This document shows, one piece after another, positions 52,320 through 63,346 of a DNA stretch of 64,000 nt (the stretch's first letter is position 1; each line of letters starts with the position of its first letter). The stretch is taken from assembly GCF_037038585.1 (NCBI RefSeq), contig NC_092521.1:54382398-54446397 (forward strand), written 5' to 3'. The DNA comes from Patagioenas fasciata. Lineage: Eukaryota > Chordata > Aves > Columbiformes > Columbidae. A program made the translations under genes and the position numbers. Below the pieces are notes generated by a model. That model had not been told where the DNA came from. It ran no database searches and was given only the letters and a program-made list of their open reading frames with translations.

Positions 52320-52585
52320 GTTCTTTCATGTTGGTGAATACATCTGGGAGATTTGCAGGACAGAAAGCTCACCTCCTGCTGCCCCATCTAAAAGAAAATG
52401 ATACGCATTGTATTGATTTCCACTATTATGTTTCAAGCAAGAGTGGATCTAGCCCCGGCACTTTGAATATATATGTGAAAGTTAATGATGGTCCTATTGG
52501 TAATCCAGTCTGGAACACATCTATCACTGCAACTTGGAACAAAGCAGAACTGGCAATTAGCACTTTCTGGCCCAATTTTTATCAG
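52320..52585 (+). CDS. PTPRM: PTPRM exon 3: core of the MAM domain
   Basis: This 266-bp exon is the next piece of the PTPRM MAM beta-sandwich. It begins after ttttgcag with GT, completing the Gly split from exon 2 (GSFMLVN), and ends in phase 0 at TTTTATCAG followed by a good donor, gtatgt. Recognisable stretches are [38 protein letters not shown] and [13 protein letters not shown]. The third MAM cysteine (human Cys96) is at 52409-52411. N-glycosylation sequons stand where human Asn72, Asn92 and Asn131 lie: NTS at 52337, NDT at 52397 and NTS at 52514. After the third sequon the chain appears two residues shorter than mammalian PTPRM (266 against a remembered 272 bp), which looks like an in-frame loop deletion. 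The 3' splice site has only a short pyrimidine tract behind A/G-rich sequence. The paralogues PTPRK and PTPRT fit less well in the loops. Confidence 0.95.
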
Positions 52586-53789
52586 GTATGTTTTACTTTT
52601 TGTGAAGTTTTGTTTCTCATAATAGCCACATTGCTATTAATCATCATTTTGATTTTAAATGAAAATATCTTTCAGTGTGTTCTGTTGATCTTTGTCTTAC
52701 TCATATTTTTGTAGATGATGCTACATTTTTTACATATGTTTATATATTAATATTTACATATATTTATAGAAATGTACAAAATGTATGCACACATACATGC
52801 TTTAAATGTGGATGAAATAATTATATTGAAACAATTTAGAGATTTTGCCATTGATTTCAGTCAATTACCTCTGTTTCTCTACAATAAATTCACTTATTCT
52901 TTCAGTTCATTAGGGATGCTGGAACTGATTGCCAATAGATTTTATTGCAGTAGGTTCTTCAGGTTTGATTTAGATCAGCAATACTTGTTGCTTTATATCC
53001 AGCAGAATCCTTTGAATCCTCAGTTTGAGTCTTCAGCTGGAATACAATATTCGTTCTGTCCAGTAGTAGTCATAAATATAACAGTAGCTATCATAGGAAT
53101 GGGCTTCTGATTACATCCTAAAGATTTAGGGAGAATTTAACTTGACAGTTCCTTAGAGTGCTGCTTTTATGTAGGAAAACTTACAGATTATACAGTTGTT
53201 TACTGTTGTATAGTGGCTCAACAGTTTTTCTCGTTCTTCCCGTGGAAATACAGTCTATGTCTCCATAAGCAAGAAATTTGGTGTAGTAAGAGCAGACCAG
53301 CAGATCAAAGGTGTTATTGAGGCTTCTACCATCTTCACTTGCAGTTTGGAAATTTTGATTTGGATTTTATTTGGTTCCCTGTGCTGAGCATTGTCACCAT
53401 ACTTTATGGATTGAAGCTTTCTGAAGAAAAGCTGTCCCAAAGATGGGGGTTCTTTGACTGCAGACCTCCCTAGGAACTACTATGTTGTCATTCCACAGTG
53501 TCATTCCATGAGGTGACAGCATCTCAGTTTCTACATGAGTGCTCTGACTATCAGTGGCAGAGCCTTGGTTTTGTTGCTGCGTGTGTTGCTTAGGGTGACC
53601 ACGTGTTTGCTGTCCCATCATACTCTCATTATGAAATTGGCACTGTCTACTGCAAGGCACTCTAGGGAGTTATGGTAGACTGCAGCAGCTGATCTGTGTG
53701 CAAGTCTCAAGTGAAGTGAAGCCTTTCCTTTTGAACCCTTTTTAAGGGAAAAAAAAAAAAAAAAACAACTGAAGACCTTTCTGGAGTCT
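52586..53789 (+). other. PTPRM: PTPRM intron 3, first segment
   Basis: Start of the 10,682-bp intron 3. AT-rich until about 53220, then more balanced composition from 53240. That part may be non-coding or highly decayed sequence of the transposon fossil that follows. An A17 run lies at 53749-53765. Confidence 0.7.
53749..53765. repeat. Poly(A) run, 17 nt
   Basis: Uninterrupted A17 just upstream of the transposase-like frame. Simple sequence. Confidence 0.95.
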
Positions 53790-54327
53790 TTTCCTCTGTG
53801 ATTGGCTCACCCACAAGGGACAGGAAGTCCTGGTCCAAAAGATTAATTTGGAGTGCCAGGATCATCTTGTCCTTGAAACAGGGGTACCTGGCAGGGGATG
53901 CAAAACTTGCAGACTTAAAAGAGCATACTCATTTATTTCCTCTTGCCTCTGATAGTGTGTTCCTAGGTTGTGCAGGGGATATTGACAGGGTCCACATTTG
54001 CATCTGTGCTCTGCCCAAGGCGGATAGGAATTCCTACAATTGCATTGTCAGGGATTCCTGGAGGGGATTCATGGTAAGTTTATGGATGTTTCAGCAAACT
54101 TCACTGGGAGGACTCGTGATGTGAATCTCCGATAACTGGCCATGTACTCAATGAGGAAATACTGGCACCTTTTCCAGAAGAGCAGGCATATTAGCAGAGG
54201 TGAGGTTCACTGTGTACTACCGGCCTGTCTGGAGCATGAGGCTGTATCCTATTCACAGAGTTCAAGCTTGACTTAGCCATACCTTTACATCTTGCATGGT
54301 GAAAGGGCAGGATGTATTTTGATGCTT
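53790..54327 (+). pseudogene. Decayed PIF/Harbinger-like (DDE_Tnp_4) transposase fossil
   Basis: A + strand open frame at 53798-54124 contains LGCAGDIDRVHI followed by LPKADRNSYN. This resembles the core GxIDGTHI...P...YxNRKG of HARBI1-type transposases, where the Asp after Ile (codon 53984-53986) is the first catalytic residue. After a one-base frameshift near 54058-54064 the neighbouring frame reads GKFMDVSANFTGRTRDVNL, matching the next family block (G-x-FTDVxxGxPGxxHDA), whose Asp before Val/Ala is the second catalytic residue. Stops and the frameshift show that it is dead. The third catalytic acid was not located, and the copy runs into a CR1 fragment at 54328. Terminal inverted repeats were not identified. 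The superfamily call is from motif memory and not from a search. An alternative is chance resemblance, but two collinear blocks make that less likely. Confidence 0.5.
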
Positions 54328-54460
54328 GTCAGAGTTTAAGGAGTGTATGGATGACACTCTTTAGTCTTGTGGTTTAGTTTTAGGTAGTCCTGCAAGTAGC
54401 AGGGAGTTGGACTTGATCCTTATGGGTCCCTTCCAACTTGTGATATTCTATGATTCTATG
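54328..54460 (+). mobile_element. CR1 LINE 3' fragment (+), adjoining the Harbinger fossil
   Basis: A short CR1 tail: taaggagtgtatggatgaca, gtggtttagttttaggtagt, ggagttggacttgatcctta, and the terminal repeat ATTCTATGATTCTATG. It abuts the transposase-like sequence, so it probably inserted into that older element. Sequence after it (54461-54850) may be the far side of the same element, but I could not confirm that. Confidence 0.9.
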
Positions 54461-57400
54461 ATGTTACTTCAAGACTGTTGACCCCACGTTACTGATCTCA
54501 TGTCAGTGTTGAGAATACCTTCCAGTGATGCCAAAGAGCCTTTCTATCGTGACTGAAATGAGGACCAGTCTGTGTCGTTAGTCTCAGTAGATGGTGGGAG
54601 AACAGTAGAACATCTCACAGACAATGTCATGGCTGACATCAGATATAAGTCTGGGTGATTTGTAGTATGGGATCTACCGGAGGGGTTTGTGAGCGTGCTG
54701 CATGGTTCAGGAGTGCTATGTGGTGTGTGCATTTTTTGCAGACACTGAGTGAATATGTGACTGTCGCTCATGCCTCAGTCTGTACCGTAATGTCTTCATC
54801 TGGGTTTGGAGTGAGTCAGTAGAGGAGCTTCTGATTTCCTTTCTTCTGAAAGGAATCTGTTTTTTATGGCACAGAATTGCTCTGTGAACCGGAAGTCAGT
54901 TAAGACAAGGATTGTGCTTCAAAATGTCACTCTAGCTCTGAACCAAAATGCTAATGTGGACAGGGGAATTTTAATAGAAGCAGCCTTGACTCTGACTAGT
55001 AAATTTAAGCTAAGTTCACATGTTAAAGAAAATACAGGCAAGCTCTGACCATTTTAAATGTTATCAATATTAGTAATAATCTGTGTCAGATTTCTAACAA
55101 TGATACATCTAACTGATATCTGAGTAAAATGCATATTGGGCCATAGAAATAGAAAGATAACCTTTCTGGTGCACTTTATCCTTGAGACCTATCATGTAGA
55201 CTTTTCACCCTAATTCGTAGGTGAACCATTATGTGCTTGGATAGTATACTGCAGTTTAACAAATTACCGTGCATCAGCTAATATATAATAGACACCAGAG
55301 TCTGTCTGTAATGGATTCCATGTGCTCTTTGCCTCTTGAAATATAGAAATTTTTACGTAATCTTTCTTTCACTGAGGAGTATAGTAAGTCATTTTCTTTT
55401 CATTTGCAGGATATGGTCTGAAATAATACCTGGTTAAGTATTGCAATTTAGCTAATGTGCCAGAATGTCTTATGCTATAGTCATATAGTCCAAGGAATCA
55501 GTGTAGAATAATGTAGCTTCACTGGTTTCACTGTAGATAAGCTAATTTATTCTTGAGGAATCTCGGTCTCCATTTTGACAGCTTATGGTCATTTGTCTCC
55601 ATTTTGGTTGCCTCCATCCTCTCAGGAATCTGTGGTGCAATTTCCTCACTCACCCAGTGACACTTATAGTTTCTCATTGTTCCTGAACTCTTTTCATCTG
55701 TTTTCCCGCTTTTTCTTTGTCACAGAGTCTGTTTTGGGGGGAGGCAGGAACTTAGCTGGAAGCAGCTGGGAAAAGGACAGGAAGAGGAGAGAGGGTGTAT
55801 ATGGGTCTTGTGAGAATCTGTGACCGACTTAGGTGAGAGCTCAGATGACTACATGTATGGTGGGAGAAGGCAGAGGACCCACCTGACAGGTGTCTAGCAC
55901 CCGTTATGTTTCCTACACTGCTATTAATTTGATTCCAAACTCAAACCTCTTTTGGCACAAATCCATGAGTTTCTCACATAACCTCCGAAATGTACAAGAT
56001 TTTTTCCCAGGGATTTTCTGAGGCCATCTGATATTATTTAACAAAATGTAGAAAAGGCCACCAAGGTGTATGAAGGTTGGTAGTTTCCTGTTGAGTAATC
56101 TTCAGGAAATGTCTCAACATTAGTGGATGAAGAGACAAAGCAATGTAATAATGTGATTTTCTTTGTTGTGTTTTAAATCACATAGCCATACCCATCTGCG
56201 TGTTTGAGAATGCCCTTCCATTTATAGGACACCTACAAAGGTGTCCAGCTGCAAATGAAACCACAATGTACTACAGAACTCTGAAGACAAATTATATTAT
56301 AACATTTCAGAGTTATAATATTTATACAATTCAGGATGCTTAAAAACACAGTGGTGTTGGTTTGTTTTGTTGTTGATTCATGAAAAACATTGGCTAAATA
56401 ACTCCCACTAATGGTAGCTGACGAGAAATTAGATGGTTTAGTGTGAAGTGAATTTTAATCCAACTTCTAAAGATTTATTTGTTTAAACCACGTACTATTA
56501 ACACATATATGCAAAGATTTAATAATTAACAGTATTTTATTATTGTAGCACCAGTAATGCAAGCTTGTTAATATCTCTCATGTTGGTTTTCCATTTAGAA
56601 TTGACTCTTTATAAGTACAGGCTTTGAACAAAGTAATTTATTTCTTTTGGTATACACTTTTCTTTTTACTGGGTAACTATTTGTGTAGGTTTCACCCCAT
56701 ATGAAAGCTGTACTACTTATATAAATCACAATGATAACCCGCATGTAACAACGCTAATTGAATTTAATTACTGCTTATTTAAACTTAAATTGTCAAGTAT
56801 TTTGGTGATTAAGGATATACTTAATTCCATAATTAATGGTCTTCTAAGTGCTACTACTTAACATCTGCCTTTGACTTCAGGGTATGTCTACATTGCAGTC
56901 CCATTACTGATTACATGTAGTTGCAGGAACATGGGTTCAAGCTGCCAAACACCTTCTGAGGGTTGAAGGTAACCTGCACAGCTTGTTCTTTCCTGCTGTG
57001 CCTCCTGGTCTCTGAGCTATTTGTGTCAAAGTAGCTGGGATATTTCTACAGGAGCTAGTCTTATTTTCTGTATTATAAAATCCCTTTAGGAGCGCTCCCC
57101 TGAGGGAGCATTGGCTTCCTCTTTTTATCGTTGGTCACAGGAGAAATTATTTGCTTTGCTGAGCTATTGTCTACGTGGTGCATGGTAAGCAAGAGCATCA
57201 AGGAGTTTATCATCCCATTAGAGACCGCCTGCAAACAAAACCAGTCTTTGCATAATTGCCAAGACCTTCACCCTCCTCCTTACTTGTATAGAATTAGGAT
57301 GTACACAGAAAAAGAGAATTAAATGCTATGTAGATTTTATGGGTAGTGGTGAACTCATTTTTAAAATATTGGCAAGCAGTTTCTGCAGGTTCAGAGGCTC

Positions 57401-60400
57401 TAAAATTGATGCTTTGAGATAAAAATCAGTCCTGAAAAGGCTGCTCCTCTAGTGAGGAGAGGGTGGGAGGGTTTTTTGGGGTTTGTTTTTATTTTCTTAA
57501 AAGTTTTGATTTTTTTTTTTTTTCCTCATTTGGATCTTTTAGTAGGAGCAAAATCTGTTGATTTGAAGGTTGTTTTGTTATTTTCTCTGGAGGGTGAGGG
57601 GAAGTATTTTTTCTTTTTTTTTTTTTTCCGCCCTAGACAGACCAGACCAACTAGTAGTATTTAAAATATATTTTGTGTTTTAAAGCATTGCAGTTTTGGA
57701 ACTTTACAATATGCAAAATGCCACTACTGGGCTGAGCCTGGTGAGGTTGTGTTTTCAGCTCCTAACCCTGCAAGCAAGCAATTTGGCACAGCACCATCCC
57801 CCTATCAGTTTTTATATTTTGAATTATTTGCTTTGTACTTTGCTGGGAGTCAGGCATGGCAGCAGTGAGCTGAAACAAATCTTGATTAAATAAAGCAACA
57901 AACACTACAGTTTTAAAATCCAGAAATGGAGTTGAAAGGATTAAAAATAGCTTCTAGTGGAGTAACGCTGTTCTCTATGCCACTGCACCTTCTTTAAACA
58001 TAAATTGCTATGTAACTGGAATGAGAAAATGGGATAAGAGCCTGGCAGTTAATACCTGATCTTTTTTAGTAAGGACACAAAGGAGTTACATGGTATCACT
58101 TCACACTGAGATGAGATTTACCCTTTACCATTCTGACACTTTCCCCTGTAAATTAGGAGTTTAGGGAATGAAAAGCAGACCATCCAACCTACCTTTTCAA
58201 ATCTGGACTTAAACTTTCATTTGTTTCATAGCCTACTTTGTACATGCTTTGCTTGAAGTTTGGCTCATGCAGTGTACTTAAGTCATCAGCTAGGAAGGAG
58301 AATTAAGCTTCCCATGCAGCAAAGGTCAGGCTCACATTCTGATGTGTTGTGTGTGTTGCCTTCAGCTGCACGCATACGGTTCCTGAACTGCGCTTTGAAC
58401 TCAAAAGAAACTTTGAAATGCATATTGCAATTCGAATCACAGCCCTCTGTCAGGCATCTTAAATAGTTCTTCTTCATTGAACTGGGTGATTTGGGAATAG
58501 TTATTTTGAGAAGGGTGCACCAGGGCAGACCGCATACCTAAATTTAAAAAACTCAGTGGGCTAAAAATGGCCAAGAGTAAGCAGGCATGTGCTTTTTGTC
58601 GTATGCACAAGGCTTTGTTATTTTCTCCTGTCCCTTGTTCCCAAGAAGGCTTCTGGGCATTCAGTAGAGAAAGGTAAGACAACAGCTGGTTTAAAAACAG
58701 AGAAGAAAAAGATTTAATAAGCCTTAATGTCAAGAGCTCAGTTTTCGGTGTTGCTCACCTCTAAGAGGTTTCTTTGGAATCTCAGGTTGGCATCAACCAC
58801 CAAGATGTTGATTAATGTGCTTGGATGCACATGTGAGTGCCAAATGGTAGTTGTGTGGGAGTAAGAGGTGGGGAATGAAACTGAATAAGGCAAATTTCCA
58901 GTCAGGGTGGCCTGACCATGTTTTGGTTAGCCCAGGTCAGGAACCTGCCTTCATGTGGTTCTGGCAAGGCAGCAGTTGCTGCGATTATGCCCCACTGCGC
59001 TCATGCCCCACTGATAAAGCAGGCAGTAGTAGGACAAGTCAGAAGGGGGAAAAGAGCTCAACCCACAGGGGTGCAAAACGTTGCCAATTTTCTAGAGGGA
59101 GCCTGTTCCCAACACCTTGTAAAATACAGTCAGAGAAAGGCGGTAAGGCCCGTCAGGTAGAGGGGAGAGTCAGTGGCTGTCGCAGGCAGCGACTGGTCCA
59201 TCACTGCACACTCACTTGGGCTGCTGGCGAGCAGGACTGCAGCCTGACGTTAAGCAGCTTTCTTCCTACTCCTTTCTCCTTGTTTTTGCAAAGTTCTATT
59301 TTTAAGTCGTGTGAAGTAGAGAGTGTTTATATTAGGTACAATCCACCTTTTGACTAAAAGCGTTGTAATTTTGCAACAACAAAGGCAGGAATTCACGGAG
59401 TGAGGTTGTGTGGCAACAAAAGCTGTTTATTTCTATTGTTCTTTGGAACAGCCAAGTTATCTTGGGCTGCACATTTTCAGCAGTAAGCATTTACGTTGGT
59501 GAGCAGACCTCCTTTCTTTGTTCTTACGTAGCAAGGGGAAGTGGCAGGAATGAAAAGCTAATTTTGCTCTTCAGTGGAGCAGGGAGGCTCAGGGACAGTG
59601 CGGTGCTAAGCCGCTTCTCTGGTTCCTGTTTGGCAGCCCTGCGAGGGAGAGAATGGTGTAAAACAGCTCTCGGGCCAATGTTCCGCAGTGTTTTAACCAG
59701 TTGTTTCCTGACTGATAAGGTGGTGGAATAATAGGTAAAAAATCCAAGGGCTGCCCAGCCTGACAGAGCTGGAGTGTCTCTGTTTTCCCTGTGGTTTTTT
59801 GTGTTGCCTGCAGGTATTGCGTCAGCCGTGAGCAAGGGCGGTTTGGTTAACTTTTGCAAGACAAGCAACTTTTCAAATGTGAAACGGTGGAAAAAAAATG
59901 GACATGGAATAAGATTCCATGTTTCATTTGTAGTGAAAAACTAGCAAAACTGATCCACGTTTGTGTATATTCTTGGCAGCCCTTATTATAAGCTTTTCAA
60001 TGAATAAATGAGCTACTAGAAGTGTTTCTAGGTTTATTCCTGAGTACGTTCTTACAGTGTGCAGCACACTTATTAGGACTTTCAGAAATGTGTCGTGTAG
60101 GATCAGATTAATTCCTTTAGTGTAAAAAGGGAAAATGATTACTTAGATATTTTAGTCTATAATCTTAGTTTATTAATTTTAATAAAACAAAATACTGGAT
60201 TTGGGTACAGCAGTTGATAGTATTTCGCAGCCTGTGAACAGAATGGAAGTTAAATTATTGTACTTGGAAGAGGTGTCGTTTTCTTGAATATATGAAGTAA
60301 AATGCACATCAGTGATGTCTCTTTGGCAATGGTATGTCACTGCTGAGTGTAATGTCGTTTTCCATTTACTAAAAATTGCGTATTTTATGTCAGAAGAGAC

Positions 60401-60631
60401 CAAAACTTAACAATCATTTAAGTTGATATCAGCTTGGCTATTCTTTCAATGGAGGCATGATTAAACTGACAATATTTCAATTTGGATTACTTTTTTTTGG
60501 AACATACCCTCTTTAATGACAATAATTGTAATTTAATAGTATGTCCAGCTGTCAGTTTCTTGATATATTGCCTGGCTTATTTGTGGTAGTGACATTTTTG
60601 GTATGTTTAGAAACACGGCAGGATATCTTAG
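54461..60631 (+). other. PTPRM: PTPRM intron 3, middle segment
   Basis: The first 400 bp have balanced composition and a 75-codon minus-strand frame (54544-54771) that I cannot assign. They may belong to the interrupted transposon. The rest is AT-rich intron with T runs near 57510 and 57615, and a GC-richer patch at 58850-59300 that I cannot classify. No exon or RNA gene seen. Confidence 0.7.
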
Positions 60632-61310
60632 ATCATAGAACAGAATCATAGAATAGTTTGGGTTGGAAGGGACCTTCAAAGGCCAACTAGTCCAACCCCC
60701 TGCAATGAGCAGGGACATCTTCAACTAGATCAGGTTGCTCAGAGCCCCATCCAGCCTGGTCTTGAATGTCTCCAGGGACGGGGCATCTACCACCTCTCTG
60801 GGCAGTCTGGGCCAGTGTTTCACCACCCTCATTGTAAAAAATTTCTTCCTCATGTCTAACCTGAATCTCCCCTCCTTTAGGATTATAGAATGTCCTGAGC
60901 TGGAAGGGATCCACAAGGATCATCAAGTCCAACTCCTGTCCCTGCATATGACAACCCCACAGTTCACACCATGTGTCTGAGGGCATTGTCCAGTCTCTTC
61001 TTGAACACTGTCAGGCTTGGGGCCGCGACACCTCCCTGGGGAGCCTGTTCCAGTGCTCCACCACCCTTTTTTTATTTTAAAACCATTACGCCTATTAAAA
61101 CCATTGTCCTATTATAACAAGCCCTGCTAAAAAGTCTGTCCCCATCTTTCTTATAGGCTCCTTTTAAGTACTGAAAGGCCACCATAACGTCTCCTTGGAG
61201 CCTTCTCTTCTCCAGGCTGAACAACCCCAACTTTCTTTGCCTGTCCTCATAAGAAAGGTGTTCTAGCCCTCTGATCATTTTGGTGGCCTCCTCTGGACCC
61301 TCTTCAAGAT
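60632..61310 (-). mobile_element. CR1 LINE fragment (-), host element split by a second CR1
   Basis: Antisense CR1 whose 3' end (atcatagaacagaatcatag) is at 60632. It reads gggttggaagggaccttcaa, catcttcaactagatcaggt and so on up to ctcccctcctttag (60880), is then broken by another CR1 end, and resumes at about 61075 with ttaaaaccatt, ctgctaaaaagtctgtcccc, ctccaggctgaacaacccca and tggtggcctcctctggaccc. The two parts are consecutive in known CR1 sequence, so this was one element of about 480 bp before interruption. Confidence 0.88.
60881..61074 (-). mobile_element. CR1 LINE 3' fragment (-), inserted inside the host CR1
   Basis: A second, complete CR1 3' terminus stands inside the first: attatagaatgtcctgagct, ggatccacaaggatcatcaa, cacagttcacaccatgtgtc, ccctggggagcctgttccag. 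It is the same type as the + copy at 2605-2902 and a different type from its host. The order dates it as the younger of the two. The right junction (61061-61077) is blurred by a T-rich stretch. The motif ttaaaaccatt occurs twice close by (61077 and 61095). Confidence 0.85.
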
Positions 61311-63267
61311 CACTCATTGAGTCTTTGTCTGTGGGTCCAATTCAGTTATTTCAGGGTCATAATTTCTGCCTGTGAACTGTAGGAAGGAGTTTGTGTTTAA
61401 AATCTACAAGCTTTGTCTGTGAGTATGTTGGAATAACGAAGTACTTAGAACCTCTCAGAGAACAATAAGCTAAGCTCCACATTTTTGAATGGTAGAAATT
61501 ATTTTGAGATCTTCTGCTCAGGTGTTGTCTGTGTTTTCTTTTCTAGAGTTCAGGTATTTGATTTTGTTCAAAGTCATGTTATTCTTCAAAAAAGGCACTT
61601 TTATGCAACTTTATAAGAAGCAGTTAATTCTCCATTATCTGGCAGTAATATGTTTAGTAGAAAACTTCCGACTGGTTTGGCTGATGGCTTCCCAATCTTC
61701 TAAGACTTTGGTTCCACCAGTCGATTTTTTTCTTTATAGGAAGGAGATGCTTTGAAATTTTGAATGGACTTGCTCTGGATGCTCTGCTGAAGCTGGGAGC
61801 CAAATCCATCCCCTGTCCAGTCTGTTGCTGTGGATCAGCAATATCAAGTGCCATCAGAGTGCTCTTGGACGTTTAGAAGGCCACACACTGTGGCTTGTAG
61901 CTGAGCGATTCTTTTATTGCAGAACTTGTTTCTGCAAAATTTGTTGGCTTTCAGATTTTTCTCATTGCTGTCTTGTATTTTTTTGTTGCTGCCTGGTTCA
62001 CCTGGGGACAACATTGGCACATGTTGAAATTTTAGTGTGGACAGGAGACAGAACTAGAATGAAAAGTAGTTTTTTCTTTGTCATCCATATGGACTTAAAG
62101 CCATATTTATCGCAATTTCACTCCAGTGAGATTGAGAGGCAGAAATTGGCAGAATTTAGGAAGATGGTACATGGGAGAGAAGTGCAGGATCAGTGTCCGC
62201 AGATAGAGCAATGCAACAGATCGGAGAATGCAGAGGCAAGAAGTGGTGAATAATTGGCTCACCTCAAGGTTTGTTCTAAAATCAAAATCAGTGCTTTGCC
62301 AGGGTTTGTTCAGCCCCAGGAAACTGTGATATAATATTACAGGCTGCATGTTATCCTTCTGACATGTTTGCATTCTGTATCTTTCTCTTTCTGCTGAAAT
62401 AACTGCAGTAAAGATAGGATACGTAGTGTCCTTCTGCATCTGTCCCAAAGTCAAGTATAGCATAGTTTTTAAACTTTGTATTCTTCAGTGTACTTCCTGA
62501 GACTGGTTACAAGAGTCAATTAGAGTTAACTTTCCAAGCAAAAGGGAAGTATTGAAAAAAAAATGAAATTACAACCTGGATCTGAGCATGAACTTCTTGA
62601 GCATTGGTTGCAAATGTACCTTATAATGTTACTAGCATATTTTCTTCTATTCCACATAAACATTCTTGGAATGTTCAAAGCTAAGGCTGCCAAAGTTTGG
62701 AGAGGTTTACTTTTGAGCGTACTTAATTCAAACTACAAGAGCGGTCTATTTATTTTGTGACCTATTTATAGCCATTAAACAAACCATGACAAATGGATCT
62801 GCTTTACTTAATTCACTACATTTGGTGGAAGATTAAGAGCATGGAAAATACATTCATGAAAATAGGTATGTTTGTGTCTGATACCATGCAGATCTTTGTA
62901 TACTGCAGCACTAACATTTTAAAAATAAAAGCAGTAGTTTATAAGACAAAGAATTGAAAATAAAATTATTATTAGGTAACTACTTTGGCAGACCAAATAT
63001 TGGGGGGATTTGGTTATGTCTCTTTGTGAGGTATATATGATAACATTTGTGAATCTCCAAAAATACTATAAACATGAGAAGATGTGATTAACGTTCTGTG
63101 CCATTTAAATGGTAATAACAACACAGTTTGAGTTTTTATTTTATTATATTTTAGTTTTAATGTGTTCTCAACTAATTAAAAGGGAGAATGTATTCTTCCA
63201 TAACACAGTGTATTTATATTCCCTGTGTAACAAAGCTGCTAACGGAAATTCTCTTTTTGCTTCTCAG
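61311..63267 (+). other. PTPRM: PTPRM intron 3, last segment before exon 4
   Basis: AT-rich intron. Several open frames of 60-140 codons occur (for example 61825-62253), but none shows homology I recognise or splice-site support. It ends with a good acceptor, ctttttgcttctcag. Confidence 0.8.
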
Positions 63268-63346
63268 GTCATTTTTGAAGTGGTCACTTCAGGTCACCCA
63301 GGATATGTGGCTATTGATGAAGTAAAAGTTTTAGGACATCCATGTA
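63268..63346 (+). CDS. PTPRM: PTPRM exon 4: end of the MAM domain
   Basis: This is a 79-bp exon that starts in phase 0 after ctttttgcttctcag and ends with one base of a split codon before a perfect intronic donor, gtaagt. It encodes 26 residues, including [20 protein letters not shown] and ending GHPC. It joins exon 3 in frame, giving WPNFYQ followed by VIFEV, a junction conserved through the R2B phosphatase family (PTPRM, PTPRK, PTPRT, PTPRU). The fourth MAM cysteine, at 63343-63345, corresponds to human Cys182, which pairs with the Cys96 equivalent encoded in exon 3. The wording [19 protein letters not shown] favours PTPRM (mammals: [19 protein letters not shown], from memory) over PTPRK and PTPRT. 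Exon 5, which should begin the Ig domain, is not found before position 64000. Confidence 0.94.

Noticed and set aside
52328..52714. 128-codon frame extending past exon 3
   Set aside because: Only the part up to 52585 is PTPRM. The hydrophobic tail after position 52586 is read-through into intron 3 past a good donor site and is not a membrane segment.
61825..62253. 142-codon + frame in intron 3
   Set aside because: No recognised domain. It starts and ends in ordinary intron and has no splice-site support.
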